From: Phoronis australis
Taxonomy: Eukaryota > Phoronida > Phoronidae
Direction: 5' to 3'
Assembly: GCA_002633005.1 (NCBI GenBank)
Contig: NMRA01001061.1
Span: 1-61,418, forward strand
DNA: 61,418 bases
The notes under the pieces are model-generated. The model saw nothing but the letters and a program-made list of their open reading frames with translations. It was not told the DNA's origin and ran no database searches. Both the position numbers and the translations under genes were made by a program. Positions 37,681 to 49,843 of this stretch are shown here, piece by piece (position 1 is the first letter of the stretch; each line of letters starts with the position of its first letter).

Positions 37681-38767
37681 ATTTACTCATAAGGAGATCA
37701 AGGGTCTATTTCATGAAAGTGACTTCAGATTTGAAATTGAATTTTGGTCTTACGCTCCACACGAGTACCTCAGCAAAAATAATGAAATCTCACGTGCGCA
37801 CAAGTGCAGTCTCTGACAATATACACATAGCAGTTCACTGCGATAATTTCTATATCTTATTCCTAGATTGTGATGCCTCGTCATTACTTGCAGAAGCCCT
37901 TTTTCAATTGACCTATCGCAAGCTCTGCCCCTTGCGAAATGTCGACAAACAAAGAATAAGTTTTACCTGGCAATGTGCTGTTTCTGTGGTAAAATGGCGG
38001 CTTGGAAACGAAGATGTGTCAAGAATGTTAAGTTCTGATTGGTCAGTTAAAATCAAAATCCTGGCGATAGCTCAACTGTGAAATGGAAGCGTAAGACCAA
38101 ATTTCCGTGTTGCGTTTTAAGTAATTTTTCATGAAACTGTACACAAGTGAAACATTTGAACGTTTATAGGCTAATGGAGTCTCGGAAGCAACATAAATAT
38201 TGCCTCACTTTAAAAGCATTTGTCGGTTTTAGTTGTTATCAATGGACTTATATCAGTATGTTTCAAAGGTATCGCGTTTGGAGTTTAATTTTCTCTAAGG
38301 CTTTGTGTCACTTAAAACCGATTCCAAGAATAGCACATGTTTAACGTAGTTGTGTATTGATTTGCAGATGCAAATACAGGCTTATAAAATATTTTACAAT
38401 TGAGTGATTCAAACATGGAAATTTGATCGGAATTTTTATCGTGTATGCTAACTCTCAAAACGGTCGACATGTTGTTTGACTTTCACTTGTGGATATCGAA
38501 CAGAGCCCCGCCTACTGCGTGACACCTCTGCTGTGGACGTCGTTCTCGTTGATTTTCAGGCACATGTTGAAAAAGAATGCAAAAAGTTTATCTACAAATA
38601 GCGCATGGCACGGAGATATTCAATTTTTGCTCTTCCAAAGCAATCGGCTCACATTGGAGAATTAACCAAAATACTACAATAACACTTTTTGGCAAAAAAA
38701 TACTAGTCCTCGACTTTTTATAGATTACCGTGAGGTAAGTGACGGCCCAACACCAGACCACTATAGC

Positions 38768-39965
38768 TGCACGCACGCCAAAACTAAAAAAGGCGGGAAT
38801 CTTTCTATTTCATTGATCTGTCCAGCGTTTCTTGGCTACCCACTGTCTCCCATTCGATGCGCATGGACAATCGAGACCGACCGAAAGCACTTGCTGAACT
38901 TGACATTCAACCGCTTCCACATCGGGTTTGGATTGCATGACCGACAGGTTAGAGGTTTTAGATGTCGAGAACACTACAGTTCTTGAGCGTGCATGCTGTA
39001 CTAGGCATCCGTGGAGCGTCATTTTGATTGGCTTGTCTACGTATTACAATGGTTATACATCCAGCAGCCTGTAAGTTCGACGCTACGCATCGAAAGTCAA
39101 CCACACAACCGGTGCAGGTCGCTATAATCTGTTGTCAACTAAGCACGGCGATTTTGTAGCGGTCGTGAACTATAAAAACCCAGATTCTCTTATCTCAGCC
39201 CAGGTCGCACTTCGCGCTACATATATCTGTGGTACGTTTAAGTTCAATACGGCCATGTATTAAAATTAAAAACAAATTACAAACAAATGATGCGCGGAGA
39301 GATTGCATTTTACGAAGGTCCTGAGAGTTAAGAAGCCATGCGTGCAGGTAAATTCCCTATTGAAGAGATGTTAAAATACTTTGTACAACAATTTAAGACA
39401 TATCATGGTTTAATGGAGATGAGTGTACTGAAGCCTCTTGATGACGACTTTGAGACACGCATAGAATACAGTGCATATGCTCTTTGTCATCCAAAAAGTT
39501 TATCGTGTTCAAGATATTCGACAATGGAAACAAACAACGCCCAGCAAAGTATGGCCGACGACGTTGACTTTCAGCATAACCAGCGACCATTCAAGGTTAC
39601 AAAGTACAAAAGGCATTTGGACATTTCTGGCTTCGATCGCTTTGTACGAATATCCTTCCAGCATCTCAATCTGCTCGAATATCAAAATTGCGCTTATCAA
39701 GGACACTTTATTAGGGATGGTGGGCCGTTTTGTGGAAATATTTATGAAAGCGAAGTAGTTAGTGGCCAAATAATGTCTTATTACGTAAGTTCATCAACAG
39801 TGATTTTTTTAGGATTTTATACTCTTCACCCACATCGCGTGCAAATAATTGTCATGGTTACGATTGAGGAATTTGAATGCAAAGGTTATTTTTAACAGAA
39901 GTCGCGAGCATAATTCAATTACCGCTTTTGTTTTGCGTAAAAATTCAAAGGCAACCATTTCTGTA
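38768..39965 (+). pseudogene. Relic of a fourth receptor copy (CUB region only)
   Basis: Translation shows successive pieces of the receptor ectodomain, broken by frameshifts and stops. A CUB start (C-x6-GGNLSIS ... CAWTIETDRKHLLNLTF) is followed by a frameshift near 38935 to TDRLEVLDVENTTVLERAC, matching the copy 3 segment SDKLIIRDGDVNSAVLDRTC. Next come a frameshifted linker, EIAFYEGPES and a stop (39329-39331), a longer open piece (39338-39895) with YQNCAYQGHF, GPFCGN and IEEFECKG, and another shift to SIIQLPLLFCVKIQRQPFL. The signal peptide, lectin, LDLa, LRR and 7TM parts are absent. The CUB start is closer in layout to copy 3 than to copies 1 and 2. Confidence 0.75.
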
Positions 39966-41183
39966 GCAAAGGTCTATTTTTAATTTATCACTCAATTTCG
40001 TAAATAGAATTGTAGGGACTCACTGTTGGCTTATTTGCTGAGAGGAAATAAAAATTACAATAATCGCAATAAATCAGTTGTAGTTTCATTAGAACTCTTA
40101 CAGTCGTGAGTAACGTTGGCGATGGTAAGCGCAGTTACAAAGTTCATAGTATAATTTGCTTGAGCCTGCATAGAGAGATGACGTAATCATAAAGAGAACT
40201 CTTGACTACGATAAGTATGTTTTCCACGGATTTACAGCCAACAAGCGGCAAGGCTTGTTCAACCATTCAAAACATGTTGTGTTTGGTGAATTATATTGGT
40301 GTTGAGAGAAAGTGGGTAGAGTCTGCGTTCTGGATATTAACCATGCGTTCACCCTGCCTAGAAAACGGTGGGGGCTCGATTTTTTGAGAATGAGGACCTT
40401 TTACTAAAAAAATGGATACGTTTACGGCTATGAATTGTGCATTCGCCGAATTTTGGTAGTTCTTGCCTTTTTAGTGGGATTTTGTCTCGTTGTTTACTTT
40501 TTCGAACTTTTTGTTTCTCCGAGGCGGACTTTTTTGCCCACTTCGCCAAATGGGGGGCTTATTTGAGCCTCCCGTGCCCCCCGGGTGTGCGTATGTACTA
40601 ACAAGTGTTCTTGGGTGTGAAATATGTAAATTACATGATTTCACTTAAACAATGTTAACTACATTTACTAATGTAATTCTCACTGCACAACGCTTCTTTT
40701 CAGACGACAGGAACCTCACTTATGTCAACAAAAATGGTACGGCTACTAAAATATCGGTTACTATGGTAACACTAGGTCTACTTCGACGGAAGTACACTGC
40801 ATGTACCTGAAAAATCTGCAGAACGCGTTATTTTTATTATCGCGTCTTCCACTACATAACAACTTAAAATAAATGGACATCTAGAAGAACCCATGCCCTT
40901 GAAATTTATACAAATTACATTGCCTACACTGCTTGGTGTCAGATTCACGCGTTTCAGATCCACATGTTTATCTTTATCTTGAATGATCGGTCAGTTTGTG
41001 AGCTCTCAGTGCCATAAATATTGCACAGCGATTAACAGACAAAGTTGACTGTAATCTGTAAACTCGTAGACACTAAAAAGTGCATTCTGAAATACAAAAG
41101 TAAACTGATTTTGTTCGGCATCGGTGAATATCAACCTGAGCCAACGTCAAGTCCAATGACAATTCACCATCCCATCATCACAG

Positions 41184-41290
41184 GTGTATCCCCAAAGATC
41201 TGTTTTTGTTTACATTAATGACCTCCACAGATTCACTTCTCTTGAGACCCTTAGGAATGAGAATACCTGTCTAATGTACATACCTTTGTC
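41184..41290 (+). mobile_element. Possible reverse-transcriptase relic
   Basis: One frame reads VYPQRSVFVYINDLHRF, resembling the PQGS...YINDL block of non-LTR reverse transcriptases with several residues lost. It is short and isolated. Confidence 0.3.
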
Positions 41291-41640
41291 TACAAAACCA
41301 ACGAGCAACGGAAATGAAACCAATAATAGGCTGTAATACGTATCCACATGGTTACCAAGCAACAAACTGCCATTAAATGTCACCAAAACTATAGTATTAC
41401 ATGATACTCCACCTCCATCGGAACAAAATCAACTCAATGGTTAATGCCTAAGGTTAGCATAAATATTGAAAAACTAGCTTTTGTTGAAACGTTTAAATTT
41501 TTGAAATAACGTTTGGTGACTCTTTATCCTGGTCTGAATATATTAATCCGGCAGGAATAAAGAATGCATAAATGCGTTCTCAATAAACTGAAGAAATTTC
41601 TGCTTTTATACATACTGACCACGACTTTGTACTTTTTGGT

Positions 41641-41935
41641 TCATGCTCACTTATTTTGGCGCCACAAAATGGAGCTGTGTCAGCAGATTACACTTACTTC
41701 TAGAAGGAACCTTAAGAACAATCACCAACTCACTATTTTGTCAAATCCACTATTTTACTCAAATCCAATATGCAGATTACTAAAAGTGCCTCTGCTCAAA
41801 GTCACTCTTAATATATCCTGCTTGAAACAGCTTTGGGTTTACACCTCAGAGCGAGGACCCAAGAAGAATAGAGCTAGCAGTTCAAAACCACACATCACTT
41901 GTCATGTTAGTAAATAAGATGGCCGTGATTGGTCC
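41641..41935 (+). promoter_or_regulatory. Promoter-like motifs upstream of receptor copy 3
   Basis: ttttggcgcca (E2F-like, about 41654) and aagatggccg followed by tgattgg (YY1-like plus an inverted CCAAT box, about 41918-41934) lie 320-600 bp upstream of the copy 3 ATG. The assignment is by consensus resemblance only. No TATA box is evident. Confidence 0.3.
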
Positions 41936-42254
41936 AAGTCAAAGTTGGACTGAAAGTGGGTTCATAACCGCACACATAATCACAACTTTCAAGCACGTTC
42001 TGATCCGAAATTATCACAATAAACTCCATTAAATTGTTGAATGGACTCTACAATTAAATGGAAAATTGTTTGATGAATAAGTTACAAAAGCGAAATTTGA
42101 TAGCACGTAACCTCTTCAGTAAACGATCAGTTTCTAGTCACGTGTTGGTCAATGCGAGTTAAAAGCTCGTTCACAGACGTGCTAGTAAAACAGCGGGAGA
42201 AACGCACTCTTCATTTTATTTCTCTACGAATTCAGCTAAATATAATCTTCAGTC

Positions 42255-45200
42255 ATGTTTGATCTTCCGTTGTTGTTCCTTGTCCTTTTAAGGGTTATCT
42301 GTATTTCGAAAAGCCAAGTCGACCCCTGTGATCTCTCCGAGAAACGGTTTGGTGGTAATCTCAGGATAAAAGGAGACAGAAACCGTATGGATTATCCTAT
42401 TTCTTGTGAATGGACTGTCAGAGCGCCACCAGGAAATGTTGTAAATTTAACACTAGTCCGGTTTCATGTGAAGCCATCAGGACCTCGATGTTCATCCGAT
42501 AAACTAATTATTAGGGACGGGGACGTGAACAGCGCCGTTTTGGATCGAACGTGCGGTGATATGTTGCAGCCGAGTTGGAGCACGGTTTCAACCAATACAT
42601 CACTTTATGTTAGGCTCGTTGCCTCTCAAAACAATTGGGAGTTTGAAGCTTCTTATTCGTTTGTTGGCAACCATGAATATCTGCGTGGAACAGGTACAAA
42701 ACAATTGACACAACGCGAAGGTGGAAAAACATCAGTGGTTGACTACAGTGAATTGGCGTTTTCTTTTGCAGACTTTCGCGAAACATTGTCTTACACGTAT
42801 TTATGGTACATACGAGTTCCCTACGGTTTTATTTTAGAAACTACGATTACTATTTTCAATGCAGCTGACATTGTAGGCAAATTATCCTTGTATGACGGCC
42901 CTCAACCCTATCACCTACTGCGCATGCGTGAACTTGAGCTCAGCAAAATACCGCATGAGCCCTACAGTCATCGCTACAGTGCATTTCATGGAACAATTAC
43001 TATTGAGACCGGAAATGTTGATTTACTAGAGCTTAGTGCACTGCGAATTGCCTATGGTGCCGCAGAAATATCTAATCCACCATGGTGCACCAAAGGCTTA
43101 AAGTCATCTCTTGGACCGACCCCTGTATCAAAAGTACCGTATGTACTACGGATAGGCGTCCCGGGTGCTTCTGTTGCGGACGGAAGTGGCCAGTGCTATT
43201 GGAAATTTTTTGCAAAATCGAATGACCACTTTTTGCGAATAACATTTCTTGAGATGCTCCTTAATGAATATTACAACTGTGGCTATCAAGGAGTGTTTTT
43301 ATATGATGGGGAAGATTTTTCTCGACCTTCAGTGGGACCATTCTGCGGAAAGATATCCCAAAGTTATCACAAAGTAAACACCGGCCAAATAGTGGAACGT
43401 TTCGTTACTTCTACCAGATTCTTGACAGTTGGATTTTATACCCTTTTGCCTGGTCCCCATGACTCGATCTTAGTGGCCAATATTGAGGAGTTTGAGTGTC
43501 AAGGTCACCTAATGCGCATGCCTGAAACTGTAATTCTTCTGCCTACGCGATCCTGTCTTGCAATCTACCGAGTGGGTTTTCTTTCTGAAAATTCAAACCA
43601 GTCTCTTACGTTTCAATCGCAATCAGAGGTTACCATTGCTGGCAAATTCATAAACCTTTTTGGCCCACAGTGTTATGTAAAGTGTAAAGAATACGTTTGG
43701 CTCATGAGTCGGTCACTACAATGCAGCAGGTCACTTGCAACCATTGATAGCGAAGTTAATATATCTCCTGGACACAACAAAACGGTGTTTGCATTATTTT
43801 CCTTATGTGAATGGTCCAACGCAAATATCTTTCTTGTATTTGACATTTGGCTTACGCAAGCATCTATTTACCATAGGGAGTGCGAAAGATACTTGCCGTA
43901 CCGACGTGTTGGCTCTAGCCTGACCGTGTGCTCCGCATGTGGTTTATTGCAAGAACCTGTTGAAGAGGAAACAATTTCTTGGACATTGGGGATGTGGCAA
44001 CCAGACGATGCCAATTGCATCGTTCAAAAACACAGCACTTCCCACTACCAGCTAACAATAGAGTCGTTTTGTAATATTCACATTCTCCATAACATCCAGG
44101 TAAAAGAGCAAATACTACTAGACGCGTGCAATTACAGTAGTCCGAGCCAATGGCAGTCACCTTTGCAACAATACTATAGACTACATTGCAGCAAAAATGT
44201 TAAAAAACCCTTTCCCATGAGCACCGTGGGACCGGACAAGATCGTCATTGAGTACCGACGTTCAAATTATGAACATCCTCTAGTCGTCCAGTATAAGGTT
44301 GTTCTCAACGACGATGACAATCCGATTTCCAACTGCTACGTTAACTCGGAATATCCCTTTGAAACGAGTTGTTATGATATCGTCACGGTGAATCACGAAG
44401 ACGAGTACTCTTGGCACAAAGCCAGGACAGCATGCGTGGAACACGGAAGCGACCTCATTAGTTTAAATACAAAAAGCGAGCACGAATTCGTAATGGAATT
44501 GATTAGAAGGAAGTGGAAGCGCCTGCTGTATGGGGGTTTACCGTATGTGGCGTTATTTATAGGCTTACGACTGGATAATAGCAACTCAATGGAATGGGTC
44601 GACGGCAACCCTGTTGTATTTTCTAGGTGGTATCAACCCGAGGATACCCCGGCTCCCTATATGTGGGGTACCAATGAAGGGTACGTGAACGATATGTTAT
44701 TTGTCATTCCAAACATGCAACGTCAGCCAATCAAGCAAGTGGGAAGTGAATGTACTGTAATGGTTATCCAGAATCCTCAGCTCGGTGACAGTTGGTTCTT
44801 GGTTCCATGCAGCTTCCGGTTACATTATACAGCTGTTGCGTGTGAGAAAAAACTTAACTGTTCATCTAGCAATACAAATACCTGCGCACATAGGCAGACT
44901 CCCGAGTCAAACATCAACAGTACAACGCGATGTCGGCTTGGGTGGACCTACAATACAGGTAAATGTTACCGAATTCAAACAAGCGATGGTCCATCGATAA
45001 CATCTCTCTGCTGCGCACGCGCAAAAGAGGTGTGTAAAAGAGTGGGTGGTCAAATTGCATCACCAAGCATCGCTGTGGCAAGTAAGCTGGTCACGTTTTG
45101 GAAAATATTTCCGGAGCAAGGTTCGATTTGGTTAGCCGCTAGAGGTCGGTGTATGCAGCTTGTCGGAAAACGCCGTCGAAGTGATCAAGTGTACAAAGGA

Positions 45201-45439
45201 ACACCGGATATCTGGAATTTCACGAACGCCAACTGCTCATCTTCACGGAATACCCTTTTGACTGTCATGTGTGAATACAATGCTCCTTTGCATGGTTACT
45301 GGCCAAAGTGCAGTGAGACACAGTGGGTTTGTGAAGATGGCACGTGCATTTCAGTTCTCGCGCTGTGTGATGGAACGAAGGATTGTCTGCACGGCGAGGA
45401 TGAAGAGAACTGCAGCGCTTCGGAAACAGGCCGCTTGCG
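42255..45439 (+). CDS. Receptor copy 3, exon 1: CUB / C-type lectin / LDLa ectodomain
   Basis: The start at ATG 42255 gives a clear signal peptide (MFDLPLLFLVLLRVICISKS). The first domain is a canonical CUB (about 24-140, CDLSEKRFGGN...CEWTVRAPPG), equivalent to the second domain of copies 1 and 2; their extra N-terminal domain is absent. It continues with LYDGP, a further CUB-like domain (NCGYQGVFLYDGE ... IEEFECQG), a middle region, a C-type-lectin-like domain (CYDIV ... EWVDGNPVVFSRWYQPED ... ECTVMVIQNPQLGDSWFLVPC), a second, degenerate lectin fold (CRLGWTYNTGKCYRI...) and LDLa 1 (CEDGTCISVLALCDG). It ends CTTGCG|GTAAGA in phase 2. It is intact and more GC-rich in places than its paralogues. 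Confidence 0.9.
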
Positions 45440-45813
45440 GTAAGATTATAACGTAAATGGATACTAAACTCGACAGCACTTTACTTTTTTAATACACAGT
45501 TGCCATTAGAGCAATAATATTGCTTCTTTGAAGCATAACTATTCGCTGTTACCTAAATGTACGTCTACTCTCAGCGGTTTAGACAAGTTTGAAGTCGTTA
45601 CCAAAAAAAGAAACATCAATTTTTGATCTATGGTGACATCATTTTAATGACACTCAGAAATAGTTGAATTTGGTAACGTTCAGTTTCAGATAGAGGGCGT
45701 TCGAAACGAGTAACTTCACAGGATAAATGTCCAGTTTCATAATTCAGTTTTGATACTTTAAATTCTTAATGATAAAGCCTTAAGTTATCACTGAGTCAAT
45801 TTTGCTCTCGTAG
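45440..45813 (+). other. Intron of receptor copy 3 (phase 2, inside LDLa 2)
   Basis: A GTAAGA donor and a CTCGTAG acceptor bound a 374-bp intron, the shortest of the three. The position and phase are the same as in copies 1 and 2. The spliced sequence reads L-R-C-A-N-K-K and completes an LDLa module. Confidence 0.9.
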
Positions 45814-48040
45814 GTGCGCGAATAAGAAATATGTTTCTTTGTCAACTGCATGCGACTTTTCTCGAGAATGTGAAGGGGCATCAGACGAGGACTTTTGTGT
45901 TTTCCCGCCGTGCAAGAGTACAGAGTTTCGTTGCCATTCAGGTCAGTGTGTTCCACAAAACTCAACTTGCGATTTTACAGACCATTGCATTGACGCATCT
46001 GATGAAGATAACAGTGTCTGTCAATGGAAGAACAAATGCGACTTACATGGAGGGTTCCTTTGCCACAGCGACGCATGCATTCCTATGTACAAAAGGCAAA
46101 ATATGGTTGTAGATTGTGATGGCATAGTTCAAGAGGATGAAATTACCTCTTCGCACGAACTTACGTCACTTCACTGCCGGTCTGCTTCTCAGTCTAGATG
46201 TAGACTTCACCATCCTTCTTGCTTCGAAAGATCTCGCGCATGCGTGCACGACAGAACTAAACGCAGTGTAGGATGTGGCGACAACAGTCATCTGACTAAT
46301 TGTCGTGACTTTGAATGTCCCGGACTGTTGAAGTGCCCCAAAAGCTACTGTGTACCTCGCCATGTTGTCTGTGATGGCGTGTGGGACTGCGTAGGGGGAC
46401 ACGATGAAATAAACTGTGCCAGTTACTACTGTCCAGGCGCCTTTCGATGTCAAGGTGAACAGAAATGTATCGATCAAATTATGATTTGTGATGGTGTGCG
46501 AGACTGTCTCAAAGGAGACGATGAGAAGCTGTGTGACGTAAAAGTAGTTTGTCCAGATACGTGTCAATGTCAAGGTTATGTTCTGAATTGTGAAAACGGA
46601 GAACTTCACCAATTGCCTGCTGGGTCAGAGCCAATGCGAGGAATATTATTTTCCAAGAATAATATAATCCTTACCAACGACACCTTTTCGCGGCATTACA
46701 TGCTCATTACGTTAGATTTGTCTTTTAACAATTTAAGGTGGATTCCCGTGAGCGCCTTTAGAAATTTGACAAATTTATTGCATTTAAATCTCTGTGGAAA
46801 TCACTTGACTAATTTGTCGTTTCCAATTTTCCATGGTTTGCGACTTCTTACCTTGAACATTTCGTTTAACAAATTGTTTGTTGTATCTGAGAGTGGTTTC
46901 AGAGGCTTGCGCAATCGTGTCTCCATCGATATGCGTTACAATAGCAGGTTTTTGGCAGTTCACAGCGAAGCATTTGACAATGTTAATGTCAAAAAGCTTG
47001 AAACAGACAGCTTTAGATTTTGCTGTCTTATACAAAACAGTCTTGGTGAAGGAGAATCAGAGGGTGAAGACGTCACGTGCACACCTAAAAAAGACCCATT
47101 TTCATCTTGCTCAGATTTAATGTCCAATCACTTCCTGCGCGTTGCATTGTGGGTCCTAGGAGTGCTAGCATTTATAGGTAACATTTTTGTACTGATATGG
47201 AGGTTCAAATCATCACTCAAATCTGTCGGTTCTTTCTTGATCGTTGTCCTGGCCTTTTCTGATCTTTTAACCGGAATTTACATGTTGACTGTCGCTGGTG
47301 CAGATTCGTATTACTTGTGGAAGGGAGTCTATTTTCTCTATGATCCGAGATGGCGCAGCGGTGCTGTTTGCCAAACGGCTGGCTTTTTAGCTTTCGTGTC
47401 TGGCGAAATGTCGGTGACTGCCATGTTGGTCATTACCATTGATCGATTAATTTCACTCGTTTTCGTTTTCAAAGTGCAACCTTTGAAACTTTTCCAAGTT
47501 AGACTTATAATGATCGCGTCCTTCGTTTGTTGGCTAACACTGGCGGCTCTTCCGCTGATGCCTATTGAATATTTCGGAGACGAAAACTCTTTTTATGGAA
47601 CAACTTCAGTCTGCCTTCCGTTCACATTAACCTCCACGAACGAACTGTCGCTGTTCAAAATAGCTATTTTCATTATTTTCAACTTTGCGTCGTTTGTGTT
47701 CATTGCTGTAAGTTATTTGGCGATTTTTCTGCGCACGAAAAGCAGCAGGAAAGCTTCTGGTAAAAAAGCAAACGACAAAGAAATAAGGCTGGCCAAAAGA
47801 CTTAGTATTCTCGTCATGACTGACTTTTGCTGTTGGATTCCAGTAGTCATAGCGGGAATCATGGCTGCCTGTGGTACGGCTATCTCCCCTGAATTTGTAG
47901 CCTGGATGGCGGCTATCATACTTCCCATCAATGCTGCATTCAATCCGTATTTGTACACACTCTCTTCAATCAAATGCGGGCAGAGGAAATCGACGCCGGC
48001 GGAGGAATCGTCTGTTAACACGACTCAGTCAAGAACTTAG
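45814..48040 (+). CDS. Receptor copy 3, exon 2: LDLa repeats, LRRs and complete 7TM domain
   Basis: It contains the rest of LDLa 2 (...CEGASDEDFC), an LDLa (STEFRCHSGQC), a degenerate unit (GGFLCHSDAC), two further LDLa modules (ending HDEINC and DDEKLC), an LRR N-cap (CPDTCQCQG), about five LRRs (LDLSFNNLR, LNLCGNHLT, LNISFNKLF), a Cys cap and seven helices. Landmarks: LAFSDLLTG (TM2), AVCQTAG, IDRLISL (TM3), DFCCWIP (TM6), NAAFNPYLYT (TM7). The tail ends NTTQSRT. The full protein is 1803 aa. The 7TM core is close to copies 1 and 2, while the ectodomain is strongly diverged. It is a plasma-membrane receptor by family; the ligand and G protein are unknown. Confidence 0.92.
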
Positions 48041-48212
48041 CAAATGTAAAATTGAATGGACATTGCATTGAGTTTCCTTAATAGCATCGGACTTGCACAG
48101 GCCACATACGTTGGGGGTGTGCTCGAAACAATTGAGAACATGTTTTAACAAGCTTAAAAGTGCTTAACTACCTGAAAGCTAGTTGTGATGACCCTATGGC
48201 CTTTATTGCAGA

Positions 48213-48218
48213 AATAAA
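48213..48218 (+). terminator. Poly-A signal of receptor copy 3
   Basis: AATAAA 172 bp after the stop codon, in AT-rich sequence. A second candidate, AATAAA, is near 48327. Confidence 0.55.
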
Positions 48219-48994
48219 ATTGATTGGTTAATTACATTTTGTTAACACAAGAACGCAAGGAAAAGACGATTCTGTCCACTTCTTTACTGAATTTGTACAC
48301 TTAAGCGATGTTCTCTTAAAACAGTCTAATAAACGCTAAGTATCCAAAGAAGACAGTGATCTTTTATTTATGATAAAATGTGATGTTCATATGAAGTGGA
48401 CTTGTGACTGAATCGTAGTTTCCTTGCAGTCTAGATGTGTTCTTGGCGAGGAGATGATAGTTGTTCGTGTATGTTGGCAGAATCCTGAAAGAACTCACCA
48501 TAACAGAAACGACGGAATGAAACTGAAGATTTGCTGTAAACTTTGACGTCATTTTCGTATTGTAGATAACCTGGGTAACGATCTATTATTCGGAGATGTT
48601 CTGATTTTTGTCAGACTTTCAATGTAGTTCCACGCACGGCTTTGTGAATGACGTGTTAAACAGGAGGGCAACAGATTTGATGACACCTTTTTTAACAGTG
48701 CATATCTGTAGTTATATTCGGCGCAAATTACTGTTATCTTGGCGGGTATGCAATATATTTTGGGCAACGGGAAGTGACGTAAACGGCCCAGTTCTACATT
48801 CACTTCCATTGAGGAAAGATAAATGAAATGCGAAAACTGTGACCAATAGGCAATGTGACAATAATTTCCCTCAATGGGGAACAGTAGTTGACGGGGAAAG
48901 TACATATCCAAGATAACTAAGATTTGCGTTTTTACAAAATCTGACAAAAACAGTGGCTTTCTTCTTCAAACGTTGTCTTTAATTTGCATGTACT

Positions 48995-49843
48995 CTGTTA
49001 AAGGATTTGAAAGAAATTGATAGTTCCGACCAATTCAGTGATGCCACGCCCACCATAATTACTGGTGTTGTGGTCTCCCATGCACAAAACCACTATGGCG
49101 CAACTCAGGAACAAACGTACTGCAGCAACGTGTTCTGTATCGTGCGTTTCCTTTCTCATTTTGGCTCTGTTTCGGTGTACTCTGTTCTTCAAAGTTTTAT
49201 ATGAAGTGTTTTAACTGTTGTGCTTGGCCTGCTAAAGTTGGAAAGTGGCCTCGAAAACCAATTATTCGGAGATGGTTGAATGTAAGGGGATTTGTTCTAG
49301 CCCTAATCTTTAATGTAAACTTGTACAGCGTTTTTTATGAACTTTCTCTGTGGGATCGTAATTATAGTAATCTGTTGTTAAATCAAATATTTGTTCTCCG
49401 GAAACTCTGAGGAAGCTGNCTGTTAAAGGATTTGAAAGAAATTGATAGTTCCGACCAATTCAGTGATGCCACGCTCACCATAATTACTGGTGTTGTGGTC
49501 TCCCATACACAAAACCACTATGGCGCAAGTCAGGAACAAACGTACTGCAGCAACGTGTTCTGTATCGTGCGTTTCCTTTCTCATTTTGGCTCTGTTTCGG
49601 TGTACTCTGTTCTTCAAAGTTTTATATGAAGTGTTTTAACTGTTGTGCTTGGCCTGCTAAAGTTGGAAAGTGGCCTCGAAAACCAATTATTCGGAGATGG
49701 TTGAATGTAAGGGGATTTGTTCTAGCCTTAATCTTTAATGTAAACTTGTACAGCGTTTTTTATGAACTTTCTCTGTGGGATCGTAATTATAGTAATCTGT
49801 TGTTAAATCAAATATTTGTTCTCCGGAAACTCTGAGGAAGCTG
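48995..49843. repeat. Direct duplication of 424 bp around a single N (49419)
   Basis: Bases 48995-49418 and 49420-49843 differ by only about five substitutions and are separated by one N. The open frames in each unit show no known domain. The repeat is exact up to the N, which points to two overlapping contig ends or alleles left unmerged. Confidence 0.88.

Larger units (their letters stand above)
39966..42254. other. Intergenic region upstream of receptor copy 3
   Basis: It holds a possible reverse-transcriptase fragment (41184-41290) and, near the gene, promoter-like motifs (41641-41935). A 117-codon open frame (41564-41917) has no recognisable domain. Nothing else is supported. Confidence 0.45.

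Noticed and set aside
41564-41917. 117-codon frame upstream of copy 3
   Set aside because: No domain and no support beyond length. It overlaps promoter-like motifs.
46166-46612. 148-codon minus-strand frame
   Set aside because: Shadow of the LDLa-coding exon of receptor copy 3.
48549-48947. 132-codon minus-strand frame after copy 3
   Set aside because: No recognisable domain, composition or splice context. It lies in the 3' flank of copy 3.
48998-49835. Tandem pairs of 60-70-codon frames as a small gene family
   Set aside because: They are the same sequence repeated around an N, most likely an assembly overlap, and contain no domain.
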